A stretch of 64,000 nt of DNA, taken from Moniliella sp. 'wahieum'. Its lineage: Eukaryota; Basidiomycota; Moniliellomycetes; Moniliellales; Moniliellaceae. The stretch lies in assembly GCA_003971905.1 (NCBI GenBank), contig RSEE01000106.1, forward strand, positions 62,001-126,000, given 5' to 3'. A program made the position numbers and the translations under genes. The notes beneath the pieces were generated by a model. That model had not been told where the DNA came from and ran no database searches. It worked only from the letters and a program-made list of their open reading frames with translations. Positions within the stretch are counted from its first letter, which is position 1, and the number at the start of each line of letters is the position of its first letter. This document shows, piece after piece, positions 1 to 12,407 of the stretch.

Positions 1-305
1 ACCTCCGAGATGGCAGGAATCTTGGATGCCAGAACCTGGGGGTAGGAACGAGGGAGGTTAGTGAGCAAATCCGTGCAGACAGGAAAAACCAACGTACCAA
101 GAAACGCTGATTCAAGCTTTCACGGCGAGCACGCTCAATGGCATTGTGGTTGGCGCGTTCTCCGGGTTGCCCTTGCGCTGCATCACGGCAGCGGTGGCAC
201 TGCTAACGCGGCGCGGCGGCTTTCGGACGGCCGGCCGCCGGGGGGAGAAGGGTTGCGGCCCGCGGCAATGGCCGCCACGGTGGCCGTCGAAGGAGCCTGC
301 ATCAT
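1..305 (-). CDS. bHLH transcription factor, 5' part (runs off left edge)
   Basis: This is the N-terminal part of a basic helix-loop-helix regulator, a nuclear factor expected to bind E-box DNA as a dimer. On the minus strand, positions 98-150 encode HNAIERARRESLNQRFL, which carries the H-N-x-x-E-R-x-R-R basic-region signature and the start of helix 1. A 62-bp intron follows (36-97, GTACGT donor, CTAAC branch-like motif, CCCCAG acceptor). Exon 2 (1-35) continues in phase with VLASKIPAISEV, the end of helix 1 and the loop. The rest of the gene lies outside the window. The start is uncertain: Met codons at 305 and 302 give a short leader, but the frame stays open upstream to 1121. One frame jump near 183 separates the leader from the basic region. 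The bHLH assignment is firm and the target genes are unknown. Confidence 0.72.
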
Positions 306-1900
306 CTCTTCGACTGCGGCTGCTGCGGAGCCGCGAAAAAGTGGGGGGAAGTGGGGAGAACAGCCATGGTGGGGAGAGAAGGCAAGAGGAGGGGGAAAGG
401 AGCAAGAGGGTTGGGTGGAGAGGAGAGGTTCACAAGGGGTCGCTGGAGAGTCGAGGAGTACACCGAGACCAGTCAAGAGATCGTCGCGCCCAAGGGGGAG
501 ATCAATCTTGCAGTCTTCAAGGTGACGAGGGTTGGGGAAGAGGGAAGGGGGAGGCCGTACTTTGGGGAAAGTCGTCTGCGAGGCGAGGGCGCAGAGCAAG
601 GGAGAAGAGTTAGCATACAGTGTCGCACGACGGATTGGGCAGGGGCCGTGGTCGTGGCAGTGGCGAACAGCCGCCATGGCCATCCATGCTGCCACGCACG
701 ACCTCCACCGCAGTAGCGTGGGGACGGCACGGACAGCAAGGGCAGCAAGGGCGTCCGGTGCACCGCACCGCCACCAAGCACCGGGGGGGGGGCTACTCAC
801 GAGCTGGTGGTGAGGAAGGGAGGGGGAGAGGCGGCGTGTGGGCGACGCAAAGGGGGGCAGGGGGCTGGCCTGCGCCGGTGTGCCTCCGGCTGCAGCAGCA
901 GCAGCGGGGCCGGTTGGCCGCAGCCAGCAGGGGGCGTACGCTGCCCAAGCGCAGCAGCCGGACACTGCGCCTGTGCGCCCCAACGCCCCAACGCACCCGC
1001 AGTGCGCAGACAGTGCCTGGGTGCGCTGGCGCGGGCCGCCGCAGCACGCCCCAGGCTGCCGCAATTCACTCCGTTCGGCCCCAAATGCGCGCGCTGCGCC
1101 TGTCGGGCCAGCATGCCGCACCAGCGCCCTGTTCTCCTTTCCTTTCCGATTCAGAGCTGCGGCCTGGTCCGACCCGGGGGTACACTGGGCTGGTGGCTTG
1201 GGGAGGAGTCAGCCTCGTCAGGCTCTTGCAGGCTCTTGCAGGCACCTGCAGGCACCTGCGGCAGGTACCGCCGCTATCCGGCAGGGCTGCCAGGGGACTG
1301 ACGTTGATGGAACCGGACGAAGAGCAGCAGTGTGGCCGAGGAAGCACGGGGGCAGCATCGCAAAGTTTATCAACGCCACGTTCGGTGATATCGGCAGATG
1401 CTGAATGCGTACGTAGCGACGGCCCAGGCACTGGGCCGCAACCCAGCGCAGTGCGTCTGCAGTGCGAAGGGTGAATGTGAAATTGCATGTGCTGGGGTGT
1501 GCTGGGTGTGCTGGCTGTGCTAGCTGCGCTCGCTGGTACCAGCGCAGTGTCCGCCCGCGGACCGCAAGCCCACGCCAGAGCCCGCCCAGCCGACACGAAC
1601 GCTCTGCGCGGCGCCAACCAGGCATGGCGTGAGTGTGACAGGGGTGCAGCGCACTGTATGTACCTCGGGCGTCCCAGGGAGCTTCCTTGCAAATGGTGCA
1701 CATGTCTGTCGCACGCCATCTGCTGGCGGGGTATCGAGCATCGAGTAGCGCTATCCGGCTATCGATTATCGATTATCGATCGATCATCCACCGCTCAGCG
1801 CTCACCGACCATCCCATGCATTACTAACTCAGCAGCACGCAGTGCGCCCGTGCCTGCCAGGTGCCTGTACACACCGGGTACTGGCAACAGAAGACGGGCA

Positions 1901-1923
1901 TAAGCGCTAAGGCTTAGCGCTAA
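1901..1923. repeat. GCGCT hairpin, near-copy at 10482-10504
   Basis: AGCGCTAAG (1903-1911) and CTTAGCGCT (1913-1921) are perfect inverted arms around one base. A closely related imperfect copy lies at 10482-10504. Function is unknown. Confidence 0.6.
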
Positions 1924-2293
1924 GCCGCTGAACGTTCAAGCTAAACCGACCGCCTCCATGTGATTAATGTGTGATCGCGCTCACTACCTCAGCACTCCGT
2001 GTAGGAAAACGTCTAAACCGATGACTCGATTCCCCAGTCCCAGATTTTGTTGCAAGTTTCAAGTTGGGTTTTGAAATTTGAAACGGCAGCGGTGTACATG
2101 TTACCGCCATTGGTGCCTAGCTTGGGGACCTCTGGTCTTGTTCGGTTGGTCACTGGTTCGACTCGGAAGGTAGTCAGCATGTTGACACTGTCTCCTCCTC
2201 CCACCATCATTCCGTCTTGTCTCCTTTGGGAAATGCCGGACGGCGTTACTACCCCGACCAGCAAGAACAGGTTGAACGTGTTGACGCTGAACA

Positions 2294-2307
2294 CCTAACC
2301 CTAACCC
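2294..2307. repeat. Short interstitial telomere-like motif
   Basis: CCTAACCCTAACCC reads as two CCCTAA units, the common fungal telomere hexamer. Two units can occur by chance, so this does not show a telomere or a fusion point. Confidence 0.35.
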
Positions 2308-3428
2308 ACAAGCTTCACGTCGCCAGGCGGAAAGGCTGGAATGGCGTCGGATGGGAAAAAACAACCCCATTCAAAGACAAAAAACCTGCAATTGATTGGC
2401 AAATTGTTGGCCCGCCTCCGGTCCTCTAATCGTATGGACGGAGGGATCTCCACGAGCTCCACGTCACGCGCGTCATGGGAAATGCCACGCTCTAACACTT
2501 GCCCCCACACTCAACGCCAGCACTGTCGCATCGTCCAGTCCATGGCGGTGTCATGCATGTCATCGCATCGGGAAGCCGCCATCTCCCCCTGTGTTGATTA
2601 CAGATTGAAGATTGATGCTTTGACGCTTCAAGCACTAAGCAAGCTGATTACAGATGGAGGAGCTGCTGTTGAGCGATAAACAAAGTGCCAAGGGTAAGCG
2701 GTGCTTGCGTAGCCCAACCCCTCCCGTTCCCTGCCCTCCCAGACCCACCCAAGCCCTACCGTGCCCTCCTCCCCCCCCTCCCCCCCTGTGATGGAATGCT
2801 CACACCTACCCCCTACTAAGAAAGACGTTTTCTCCAGACGGACCGCGTAAACAGTGTTGAAACCGCCCATGTACAAGGCGGGGAAAGGTGAGATCTGAGT
2901 CTGCGATGCCAGCGTGGCTCCAGCTGGCCAGACTCGGCTTCTCCTGTGGTGGACAGGTGACACGGGCGACTCGTGTGCGATGAAACAACGCGGGCCCCAA
3001 AGAACCAGCGCAGGCTTGTGGCCGCTGGTGGAACTGGCCTCGCCGCACGTGAGAACGAGTGACGCGGTGACGGAATGGCCGTCGCATGTCACACGTCCCA
3101 TGCGACTGCGCCTGCCTTCCCGCCGGTTCGGACAGAAATCCAAGCCTTGACGACGTCTAGCCACTGCGCCGCACGGGGTCACTGGTCAGTGGTCACCCCA
3201 TCGTCTTTGGTTTGCAGCTCAGCACTCTCGCGCGCTCAGCTGAGCGCTGCTCAGCCTGAGCTCCACGGACAGCGGACCGCCGACGACTCGCCTGCCAAGT
3301 GTTTTTCTCTTGGTGTGCTGGCAAGCACACCACGGCACACGTCCGCGTCACCCCTCCTCCACTCCTCCACCACGCACTCGCAGCCCATCTGCAGCGCCGG
3401 CCGCCGCGTCTCCGAGCTCGCAATCGCC

Positions 3429-5618
3429 ATGCCGCCGCCTTTCAAGGAGGTTCCAACCTGATTGACCCCTGCCGTCCGGCCATCCGGTACGTTGCCCTGC
3501 GCCTCACCCCTCTTGCCTCCGTGGCCCGCTGCTAACCCTTCTGTGTGGCCGGTCAGGCAACCTGGATGAGAGCCAGGAGAAGATGCTGCGTGAGTTCTGG
3601 TCCGTGGTTCGCTGGATCCAGAACGGGACTGGTCCCGACGCGCCCCGGGTCCCCCACCAGTCCGCAGACCAAGCCACCGCGTTCTTCTACCGACCGCGAC
3701 GGCCGGGACGGGGAACTGACCAAGGCCGAAGGCCAGGTCATCAACGAGCTGCTCACAGCTTACTCTGGAACGGCCATTCAACGCGGCTTGTGGGACATGG
3801 CCAAGTTTGAAACGGCTGACAGTGTTTGCCGCTTCCTCCGGGGCGCGCAAATGGAACCTGGGCCGAGCGCTCGGCATGTTTGCGGCGGCACTCAAGTGGC
3901 GCATGGACAACGATCTCGAAGTACGCCCCCCACCCCACCCGTCCCCATTTGTCACTCAGTCTCTTTGTGAGCCATCGCTGACATATTTCCCCTCCCCGCC
4001 GCAGTCTTTGATCCTTGCCGGCGATGAGGGCAACGCGTCCATCCCCCACTTATTGACCAGCAAACCTCGGGCAAAGTGTTTGCTTATGGTGGGACTCAGA
4101 AGGAGGAGCTGATGATCTACATTACCGTTCGCCTGCACCTTACCAACGGTCAGCTGACGCTTCGATGGAGCGCTTTGTACTCTATGCCATGGAGACCTAC
4201 CGCTACCTGATGCAGCCCCAGCCGGCACCGTGTCCCTCGTTTAACCTAGACGGGTTTGGGCTTAAGTACGTCCCTGTTCCTGTTGTGGTTGCTGCTCTGG
4301 ATTACTGACCGGTTTGCTCAATCAAACACCAACAAAACAAAAACAAACAACAGGAATATGGACTGGCACACGCTCATGTATGTGGTGGGTGCACTGGAGA
4401 AGTACTACCCGAGTGCTTGGGCAAGGTTTATGTTTTCCATGCGCCCTGGATCTTTAACGGGATTTGGAAAACGTTGGCGCCCATGTTGGACCCGGTGGTG
4501 CGGGCCAAAGTGCAGTTTATCAAGCGCATTGACGATGCCATGCCCAACTTGCCTGCGATTCGGGTACCAAAGTGCTTTGAGGGAACCTCCAAGTACGAGT
4601 ACCACTATCCGCAACCACACAAGGACGACAATGCCTTGCTGAAGGATACGGCGGAGCGGGACGAACGGTTGAAGAAGCGGGACGATATGTGGTTGGAGCT
4701 GGAAAAGGCGAGCCAAACATGGGCCAAGAGAGGGGACAAGAAGGTGGCTGAGCAACGTCGCTTGTTGGCCAAAAAGATTCGGGTGGCCCACTTGGAATTG
4801 GAACCCTATGTCCGTGGCTCGACGCTGTTTGACCGTTCGCACGTTTTGAACCGCAACGGGCGCGTCACATGGTACTACGAGCCGATCAATGGAGGAACAA
4901 CTTGGCGGCACGTTATTGGTCGCGGCTATGCGGTGCCTACCATGCTGCGTGAAATCCAGGATGTGGAACAAGGTAACCTGTCCGTCTCGCAAGCGGAGGA
5001 GCGCACGCGCAAGGCCCTCGTGGCACAAGATTGGGTGGCGCTCTATGGCTCGGAAAAAGTCGCAGCTGAAGTAGAAGGCGTACAGACGACTGCACCTCCG
5101 TCTTCCAAACCCAAGCACTCGCGTGCTAAATCCGAGGCAGCCGCAGGCGGTGTGCTGCTGCCACTGGGGTGGCCTATGCTCGGGCCAAGACCAAGGGGCC
5201 ACCTAAGGATAGTGAAGGTCTGCATGCCTTGTACCGGGTCAACTCGGACTCGCCCAACCGCTCGTACGATACCTTCCTCTCCGCCGCGTCCGAGTTCAGC
5301 ACGGCGCCTCCGCCGGGCGAGAAAGGTGCGACGCATTTACCGTCGATCCGCCTTCTGCGCCCAAGGGGTGGTGCATGAAAGCGAACCCAAGGCCGAGGCC
5401 GATAGCAGTACCCGCCCGTCCCAAGATACCAGCAGTCTGAGCCGGTCCAATGATTCTCCTGACCCGAGTGCTACCCCATCGCATCACCACAGCAGCATGT
5501 TCCAGTTCCACGACTCGTCCGACTCCAAGTCCTCGCTCAACCCATTCCATCGTCGTCGGCATCCCACCTAAAAAAGTTGACCGGCAAGGTCGCTTCCAAG
5601 TTACGCCTCGATCTCTAG
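3429..5618 (+). CDS. SEC14/CRAL-TRIO lipid-transfer protein, Csr1 (Sfh)-like
   Basis: This is a phosphatidylinositol/lipid-transfer protein of the SEC14 superfamily, cytosolic and membrane-associated. The CRAL-TRIO-N helix region ends in RKWNLGRALGMFAAALKWR (3840-3905). The lipid-binding domain contains SGKVFAYGG, a DGFGLKNMDWHTLMYV strand and YVFHAPWIFNGIWK, followed by DPVVRAKVQF. Order and wording match Csr1-type proteins. Three introns fit in phase: 3487-3556, 3921-4004 and 4266-4353, all with GTACG donors. A charged helical stretch (4640-4760) and a Ser-rich tail follow. The frame shifts at least six times by single bases (for example near 3840, 4060, 4160, 4410, 5165 and 5560), yet the domain order stays intact, which suggests sequence indels and not decay. 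The best C-terminus ends at the stop 5616-5618; without the last shift it would end at 5571. It converges with the DUF1765 gene. Confidence 0.85.
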
Positions 5619-5944
5619 TGAGTACTGAGTGATGTCACTGCCCGCACCCTTTGCTACGCCATGCAGAGGGGCAGAGAGGCTAAGCCTCTGCGGCTCTATT
5701 ATTACCGGCCCTGTGTCTGCTATGGCACCCAAGATCTCTGCCACGCACACGACTGTTAATGGATAATCTATTGGCGCTTTGCTTTGGCCAACAAAAGGAA
5801 AGGAGCCAAGAAAAGTAGACGATATTGCAAAAGATAAAGAAGAGAACAAAATGCTGTTCATCGTCAGTGAGTTCATTTAGTGCATCGTGAAGGAGAACTT
5901 GTTTGTTGGATACGGAGCAAATACAGTAGAAGAGTTTTCCTGGC
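5619..5944. other. Convergent 3' spacer
   Basis: This spacer separates the SEC14 and DUF1765 stop codons. It is lower in GC than its flanks and has short A/T runs, as expected for 3' untranslated and polyadenylation sequence. I see no gene in it. Confidence 0.55.
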
Positions 5945-8900
5945 TCAACCCGTTCTCCATTTGCCACACCGCTGGCCAAGCCACAGACAGATGGGGCACG
6001 TCTGTATGATGACGAGAGGGTGAGTGGAGTTGTTGTGATCCTGTAATAGGGGTGAAATAGGTCAGACAGAATAATCACTTGACAAATAAGGAGCAGGAAA
6101 AACGTACCTGGACGATTTGCTCGTATTCGCGCATGCTTTGGATCACATAGACACGTAACGAGCATGGAAAGGTGCGTTAGAGTTTCCTCCGCCGAGGTGG
6201 GGGGCAACTTGACGTGCTGGACGGGTCTCTCCTAAGCCGGGAGCAAGACTGATAGTGGGATGAACCACCTCGGTGCTGGCAGAAGATGGAGTACGGAATT
6301 GCCAACCCACTGTGTCAGGAGAAGAAGTGGACCCCTCTCCACTCTCCACAACGGTGGGTTTAAGATGAACAGTGGATTGCGGATCGAGCGCGGCACCAGG
6401 CTCAAGGAGCTGCGTAGGCGTAGAATTGGCCTTTGGAAGTGGGGGAGGAGGACACTGGGGTGAAGAAGCGTCCTTCGACTCGAGTTGATGCGAATTTGTG
6501 TCATGAAGAGACTTCTCATTTTTAACGAAGGCCTCCAGACTTCTTTCCTTCCTTTTCCCTAGCCAGAAAAGCCTTCTTTTGGGCAAAGAAATCAGAGGTA
6601 AAGTGGAAGATGCGGAGGGCAAATCTGTAGTTTTGACCGGTGCTTGTGAAGTGGGAATCATGTTCTCGTTTGACAGAGACCGAAGAGAGAAAGAAGACGA
6701 GGAAGGAGAGAATGGATGCAGGAGCGAATTGTGCGGGATAGAAATGTACGGCAGTGCTTCCCTCTTCCTCTCTGGTGAAGCCTGGGTTGGATGTGCATTG
6801 GTGTTCATGCCAGAGAAAGGCGAAGAAGGCAGAGATGAATCTTTGCGGTAAGCCAGGTTCGGATCGGGCAGGAAGCGGGAGTACTCGCTTCGAACATGGC
6901 CAAGACGCTGCTGGAACAGGTTGGCAATCCGGCGCGCCGACTCATTGGCCTCGTCCTCTGGTGGGGCTGAAAATTCGGACAGGTGGCCGAGACGGAAAAC
7001 AAGGGTGTTGAAAAAGTACACGCGCAGGCTGAAGGACCAAGAGAGAAAGAGTTTGATGAAGATGTCCGAGTTGAGCAAGGTGTCCTCGACCAATGCCCGA
7101 CGAAGTGCCACACTTGACGTGAGAAGACCAAAGTGAGAGTAGCAAAAGGCAATCGTCCGCATCAATGCGATCGTGTGGTCTGATTCCGACAAGATCTTAT
7201 GCATAACGTCCACCAGGAACTCAAGGTCAATGATTTGAGCAATCTCCAGGCCTGCTTCTTCCATCCGCTCCAACAACATATCGACCCAGTCCCACATGCA
7301 GAAGATACCTTGCACATCATAGAGAGAAGTGCGCTTGATAAGACAGGTTAGATGCACCTGGATACTAGTGACAAATAATAAGGGGGGCGATGTACTAGGG
7401 CTGAAACACCTCCCGTAAGTAGCACAGTTTACCACGGCCGAAGTGCAATGCACCGTGGCTGTATGGAGCTCGGCGGGTTTGTCCGTTAGGCTGTCCAGTA
7501 GAACGTTGGCGCCCACTCCGGGAGAACTGTTTGGACGGTAACAGTAACAAACAGAGTTATAGACATGTGCTTCTCAACAAAAGGATGCGGAAAGTGAGAG
7601 ACGTACAAGGGAGCGGACCGGTACTGGGTTGTGATTGACTTGAGGGAACGATGCACCAAAGATAAACACTTGCTCTGGATCAAACCAGCAACGTGAGCGT
7701 AGCCTGGTGCTCCAAAGAAGAGGTGGTGGGCATGGGCTGGAAGACTGACATGGATAAGATGGTCCAAATTACGGTGGAAGTTAGTGTAGAAGGAAAAGAC
7801 CACCTCGGAATCGTCGCTTTGCCATCGACGAAGCCAGTACCCGCCCATCTTGATTTGTTCGCCTTTGTGTTCGACTAGGTAAGTTGACGTGTTGGAAGTC
7901 GAAAATTGAGCATCGGGACACTTGTAGGAGGTCAGCGTTTCGAGGTAGGATCTGGGATCACGGCAGCATAGCCCTTGTAGATGGTCAGGAAAACATGCCA
8001 AGTACGAGTCCCAACCTCCTTTGACGGGAACAATCTCGTTCCACCGGGCCTCCCGGGCAACGAGCTCAAGCGTAGGTTTTTGATCGGCAGAGCTGCTAGC
8101 AGCTTTCCTCCCACACCAGGAATGCGGAAGAAGCACAGGGCCAAGAGGCGACCAGCAAATATGAGATTATTCTGGTAGACGCCTTTGTTGTTGAGATCGC
8201 CGATGGCAAAAAGAGGCACTTGTGGATCATGTCATTGTACGTTTCCCTTTCCGTATCGTGCGTCGCGTGCGAATCCAACATGGGGGCGCTCAAATTTCTT
8301 GTCTCGAGTAGCATAGCCAAGGTGTCTAAGATGGCATGGCGATCAGAGGAGTTTTTGGCTGTTTTGATCGCCCCTAACATCTCTTTGATCCATTCAAACA
8401 GCAATGCTCGACGGGCTGACGCCGAAGAAAACCGTTCAGACGTGGGATCGGGCCAATACGTGCCCGTGCCCGGTGTCAGGGTTGCATCAGAGCGAACCAA
8501 GGGGTGGACTTGTTCCATCGTCAAAAAAGGTTGAATCACCAGACGCAGAAGCTTGCCACGATCCAACACGTTGTGCTGATTTGCAGTCGTACGAAATTTG
8601 AACAAGGCCATCTCAAAAGTATTCCACGCCTTGGCTGGAAGTGCGTTTTTCTGGCTGGGTATAGAGAGGGGGTCGATCGAGGGGGCTGGTTTCTTTATCA
8701 ATTGAGCGCGCTCCAGAGTGGATAATGAAGCAGCTCCGACCACTGCTTCTTCGGTCATCTTGTTGAAAAGCAACTTGTCTAGCAATGAGGGTGGTTGAGG
8801 TGAAGATCCAATTTCCTCCGTTGCTGGACCCCCCCCAAAGGTGCAGGGCTTACTCGTGGACCCAACACACGTTGGCGCGGCGTGGAAGATGGAACGACGT

Positions 8901-10225
8901 CGCCGTTGTACTTCTCTCTCTTACGCACTTCTGTCGTAGTATCAGACGAGAGTAACGGAACATTTTCGCAGCCAGAACCAAGTACTGGTCTCACCGCAGA
9001 AAGGGAGGAGCCCTTTGTACATGCACACTTGGGACATTCTTAGCCGTCGCTTGCGGATGAGCCGGTCCGGTGGCAGTAGACGTGTTATGCTGAATACTAA
9101 CAGCCGTCTCCGCAGATGAAGTGAATGCTTTCGCGTCACTGTAACTGCTTACAATGCGTCTGGTCGGACCAGCCACAGGGGAGTTCCGTTTCGCATCCAT
9201 CGTCTCTTTTGGCCGTGACGGGGAAACAGTTCCAAGTGGAGGTGGGATGGACAGTGGTGGGTACAGTCTATCCTCACGCACACCAGAGTACTCAGCATGT
9301 TGCGGCATGTACCCTGTGGGGTTTTGCGCAAGGGACTCCAATGAGGACGTCAAACTGATGGAAGACAAGTTGATACGCGACCCAGTGTCCGGCGAGGTTC
9401 GATCGGGAAGACTCAACCATGGCAGAATCGGGGGCAACAGGTAAGATGAATGAATCGCGCCCTCCCTTACTTCCGGTCTGCTGTCGCAAGAAGGGATGGA
9501 GAGTGGCGCGGCTTGGGAGCTGTACCGCTCAGCGCTTTCTCCGTCCGAGTCGGTTGACCGTACATGGGAAACGGTGGGACTCGCGGAACAATGGAGGATG
9601 GGGCTAGTCGACTCTTCGGTGGTAGGATAAGAGGAGGGGACACCCGAAGAGGTAGTAGCCGGCGAACTAGTGCTGACACCCGATACAGGCAAAAGATGCC
9701 CCGGATAATATTTGTCTTCGGAAGGAGGGCTTATCTTGGTAGGCGAGGGGTGGGCTCTTCCCTTGGACTGAGAACGTTTCTTGGATGAAAAGAAATTGTA
9801 CAATGATGGTCGAAGGGGGCGGGCGTTGAATTGCCATTTGCCACCATGACTCGAGGTCGATGGTGTGATATGCGAGAGAGACGAGGTGTGGGGCCGGTCC
9901 TCGTGTGGCTTGGGTGAGGTGTTGGTTGGAGCGGATTTTTTATGCCAAGGACGCAGGGCTCCAGCAAGGGTGTTGAAAACGTGCTGCGCTCTTGATTGCC
10001 ATTTGGCGATCCAAGGCAGAGCATGGCCTCTGAAGATGATGCTCTCCCCATTGGGTCCCGAGGAGTAGATACCCAACGGGGAGAGTCCAACCGCTCATGT
10101 GTTTCTTTAGTTCGGTAATGACTCTCGGGCCCGAGGGGTTCCCGGAGGCACAGATCAGGTGCCGACGCGCTTGTTATGATAGGTTGGCAGTCCCGCATGA
10201 AAGAGTAGAATGCGGGCTTTTGCAC
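5945..10225 (-). CDS. DUF1765 / UPF0592 family protein
   Basis: This is a large fungal protein of the DUF1765 family, whose biochemical role is unknown. The N-terminal third (10225 to about 8990) is Ser/Pro-rich and disordered. The conserved core has LFAIGDLNNKGVYQNN and FAGRLLALCFFRIPGVGGK (about 8220-8100), then VVFSFYTNFHRNLDHLI, then GIFCMWDWVDMLLERMEE with FLVDVMHKIL, and SFSLRVYFFNTLVFRLGHL. This is the family's usual succession. A second Ser/Pro-rich linker precedes a short C-terminal block ending REYEQIVQ. Two introns are clear: 7527-7606 and 6041-6107, both with GTACGT donors. At least five single-base frame jumps occur, one in an eight-C run at about 8830. The start at 10225 is the first Met of the open N-terminal frame. 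Confidence 0.75.
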
Positions 10226-11090
10226 ACACAGACAAAAAATTCAAAGGGCGCTGTGAGACAGGGATGGTGCGAGGGAAGGGTGTGGAGAGGAAAGAAGGGC
10301 CCACGGAGAGGGAGGATTAAGAGCGGCAGAAAAGGGGATGGCGGCGGAGATGATGACAGATAGGAGGACGCAGCGGGGGTGATGGTGGTGGTGGTGACAA
10401 AGGGGTGGTCAGGTGATGCATGATGGCGAGCTGTTCTTGTCACGCGGTTGGTCGGGGAGGCGGTGATGCGAGTGATGGAGGTAAGCGCTAAGCTAAGTGC
10501 TAAGTCCACATATACTTCGAAAGGGGTTTCATAAGCCTTCTTATTTCGATCTTATTATCCTCCAGCTGGCGTATGTGGGGGGGGTTTTCAGGTACCGACT
10601 ACTAGAATATTGTCCCGCACCGGCGGCAGTAAGCCTCACAGCTTTTAGTATAGGCACCATTAGGCGGCTTACATGTCCCATGTGGATCCTCTTCATGAAC
10701 GGTGACTCAGCGTTGTCAGAGAGAGGTTGAGGCTCAGTCGCTCAGCGGCTCAGCCGCTTAACATTTAACGTTCAACCGCTCAACGTTGAAGTTCAACCCT
10801 CCCGTAGAGCCGCTGTTGGAAATGTTTGTAGCTTTTTACTGCGGCGGACATCGAAATGAACAGCCCATTCTTACACAAACAACAGTCACGATACCCATGT
10901 CCTCCTACTGTTATACCGTGCATTGCATTGCCCAGTACTCTCTCAGATCTCACAGCCCTGATAGACACACTCATCCGCCTTCTGTGTGGCTCATCGATCA
11001 TTGTGCCTCAGGCCTTATTGACCACATAGAGACCGCAGGCCGCAAATGTCAGTCCCTCAGAGCTAATCTCAACGCTGCAACTATGAGGAC

Positions 11091-11122
11091 AGCGCTCAGC
11101 CTCAGCGCTCAGGCTGAGCGCT
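11091..11122. repeat. Perfect 12-bp inverted repeat (hairpin)
   Basis: AGCGCTCAGCCT (11091-11102) and AGGCTGAGCGCT (11111-11122) are perfect reverse complements separated by eight bases. The core shares the AGCGCT element with the hairpins near 1.9 kb and 10.5 kb. It could fold as a cruciform or RNA hairpin. Confidence 0.7.
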
Positions 11123-12407
11123 CATGGACTCGTCTCAGCTTTCTGGTCTCAGATCTCTCTTGCTGTGGCTGCTGTGACTAGTGACTGATGTGATCAGCAC
11201 AATGTGATCAGCCTTCTCGATGCGACAGGGACTTCGCTGTCGCCTACTGATGACAGCGGGCAACTAGTATTAGTAAACGTCAAATATCGCCCAAAAGGTC
11301 CAACGCCAGCTCCAACGCACCCCAACGTCTCCATACGGACCTCATCCGGTGGGATCAGCCACACGGTGGTGCCCCTCAGACAACGTTTCATTATGCTCTG
11401 GTATGTGGTCATGATCGCATCGCCGAGCATCAATATTGTCACGGGGCGGGCCCCGCCATCAGGGGCTCGCCAGGGGTTTTGGGGGTATGATCCCTTAGAA
11501 GACGGTAGGTCGACTCTCGGTAGTTTCGGGCTTGGGCTAGTTGGTGACTCCGAGCGGAGCTGGGGCCGAGGAGAGGCCTTTGGTGGGGGGCGGCTGCACG
11601 TGTGGCAAGGCTGCGTCTGCACCGGCTTGCAGTGGGCCGTAGTAACGTGTCTGAAGCCTCTGGGACTTAGGGACGGGAGGAGGCAGCGGCAGTCAAACAT
11701 TGCCTTAACTGAGACGAGATAATAGAAACTGGAAATCGGCGCGGCCGAACGAGGGCTCGCGGACTGGACTGATTGAGTGCTGGAGGACGAGGTCGGAAGA
11801 GGAGTCGGGAGCTAACAAAGAGGAGACTGCCTGTACTTAATCAATTGGCTGGAAAGAGGCAGACAGGGCGGGAGAGAGGGTAGACGGGGGATGATGAGAA
11901 TGGAGAATGTGGGGGAAAGGATCCCCATCAACCAGGGGTACAGGCAAGATCAAAAGGGAAAACGGATACAAGAGGGGTGTAGAAAGGAAGACACGTCAAA
12001 AGAGTGGTTAGGAAGGACAAATGAAATGGGGACGGGGCGACAGTCGCAACGGCACTGTGGAAGCGCGGTGTGGCCTTATTGAGGTCAACCGACTTGGACT
12101 TGGGCGGGGGACTATGTTGTCTTCGCGCGGATGCGTGGCTCTTCGGGCCACGGTACCTAATTTAGCCAACCATCTTCAAGCTTCATCATGCATCACACTT
12201 GGTTGGCTTGCGGAGCGCGCTCTACTGGGCATGTGCGGAGCAGGCGGGCCATAGCTTGGATCGGACCATCTCGGGTCCGCCGCAGCCGGTACCAGATATT
12301 TCGAGATCAACATATGCCGCCGGCATTGCCACTAAATCTGAGGTTCCAGATCAGAGGGCCGATGCAGGCCCACGAAGACCGATGCAGGTCCCTGCCCATA
12401 GCCGGCG

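Larger units (their letters stand above)
306..3428. other. 3.1 kb with no recognisable gene
   Basis: Both strands have open frames, but none shows a known motif or a believable intron chain. The first 800 bases may hold 5' leader or additional N-terminal coding sequence of the bHLH gene. The stretch contains the GCGCT hairpin at 1903-1921, an ATCGAT-rich patch near 1760-1790 and a two-unit telomere-like motif at 2294-2307. The last 200 bases should be the SEC14 promoter. Confidence 0.5.

Noticed and set aside
2013-2298. Small genes in overlapping 83- and 93-codon frames
   Set aside because: Both strands are open, neither resembles a known protein, and there is no splice context.
2294-2307. 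Telomere or chromosome-fusion scar
   Set aside because: Only two CCCTAA units, which is within chance.
3429-5618. SEC14 gene as a pseudogene
   Set aside because: All introns, domain blocks and their order are intact and only single-base slips interrupt it; the same slips occur in essential genes across the window.
11194-11722. A gene on either strand in the 168-172-codon open frames
   Set aside because: The two strands mirror each other, and no motif, intron or start context favours either; left as unresolved spacer.
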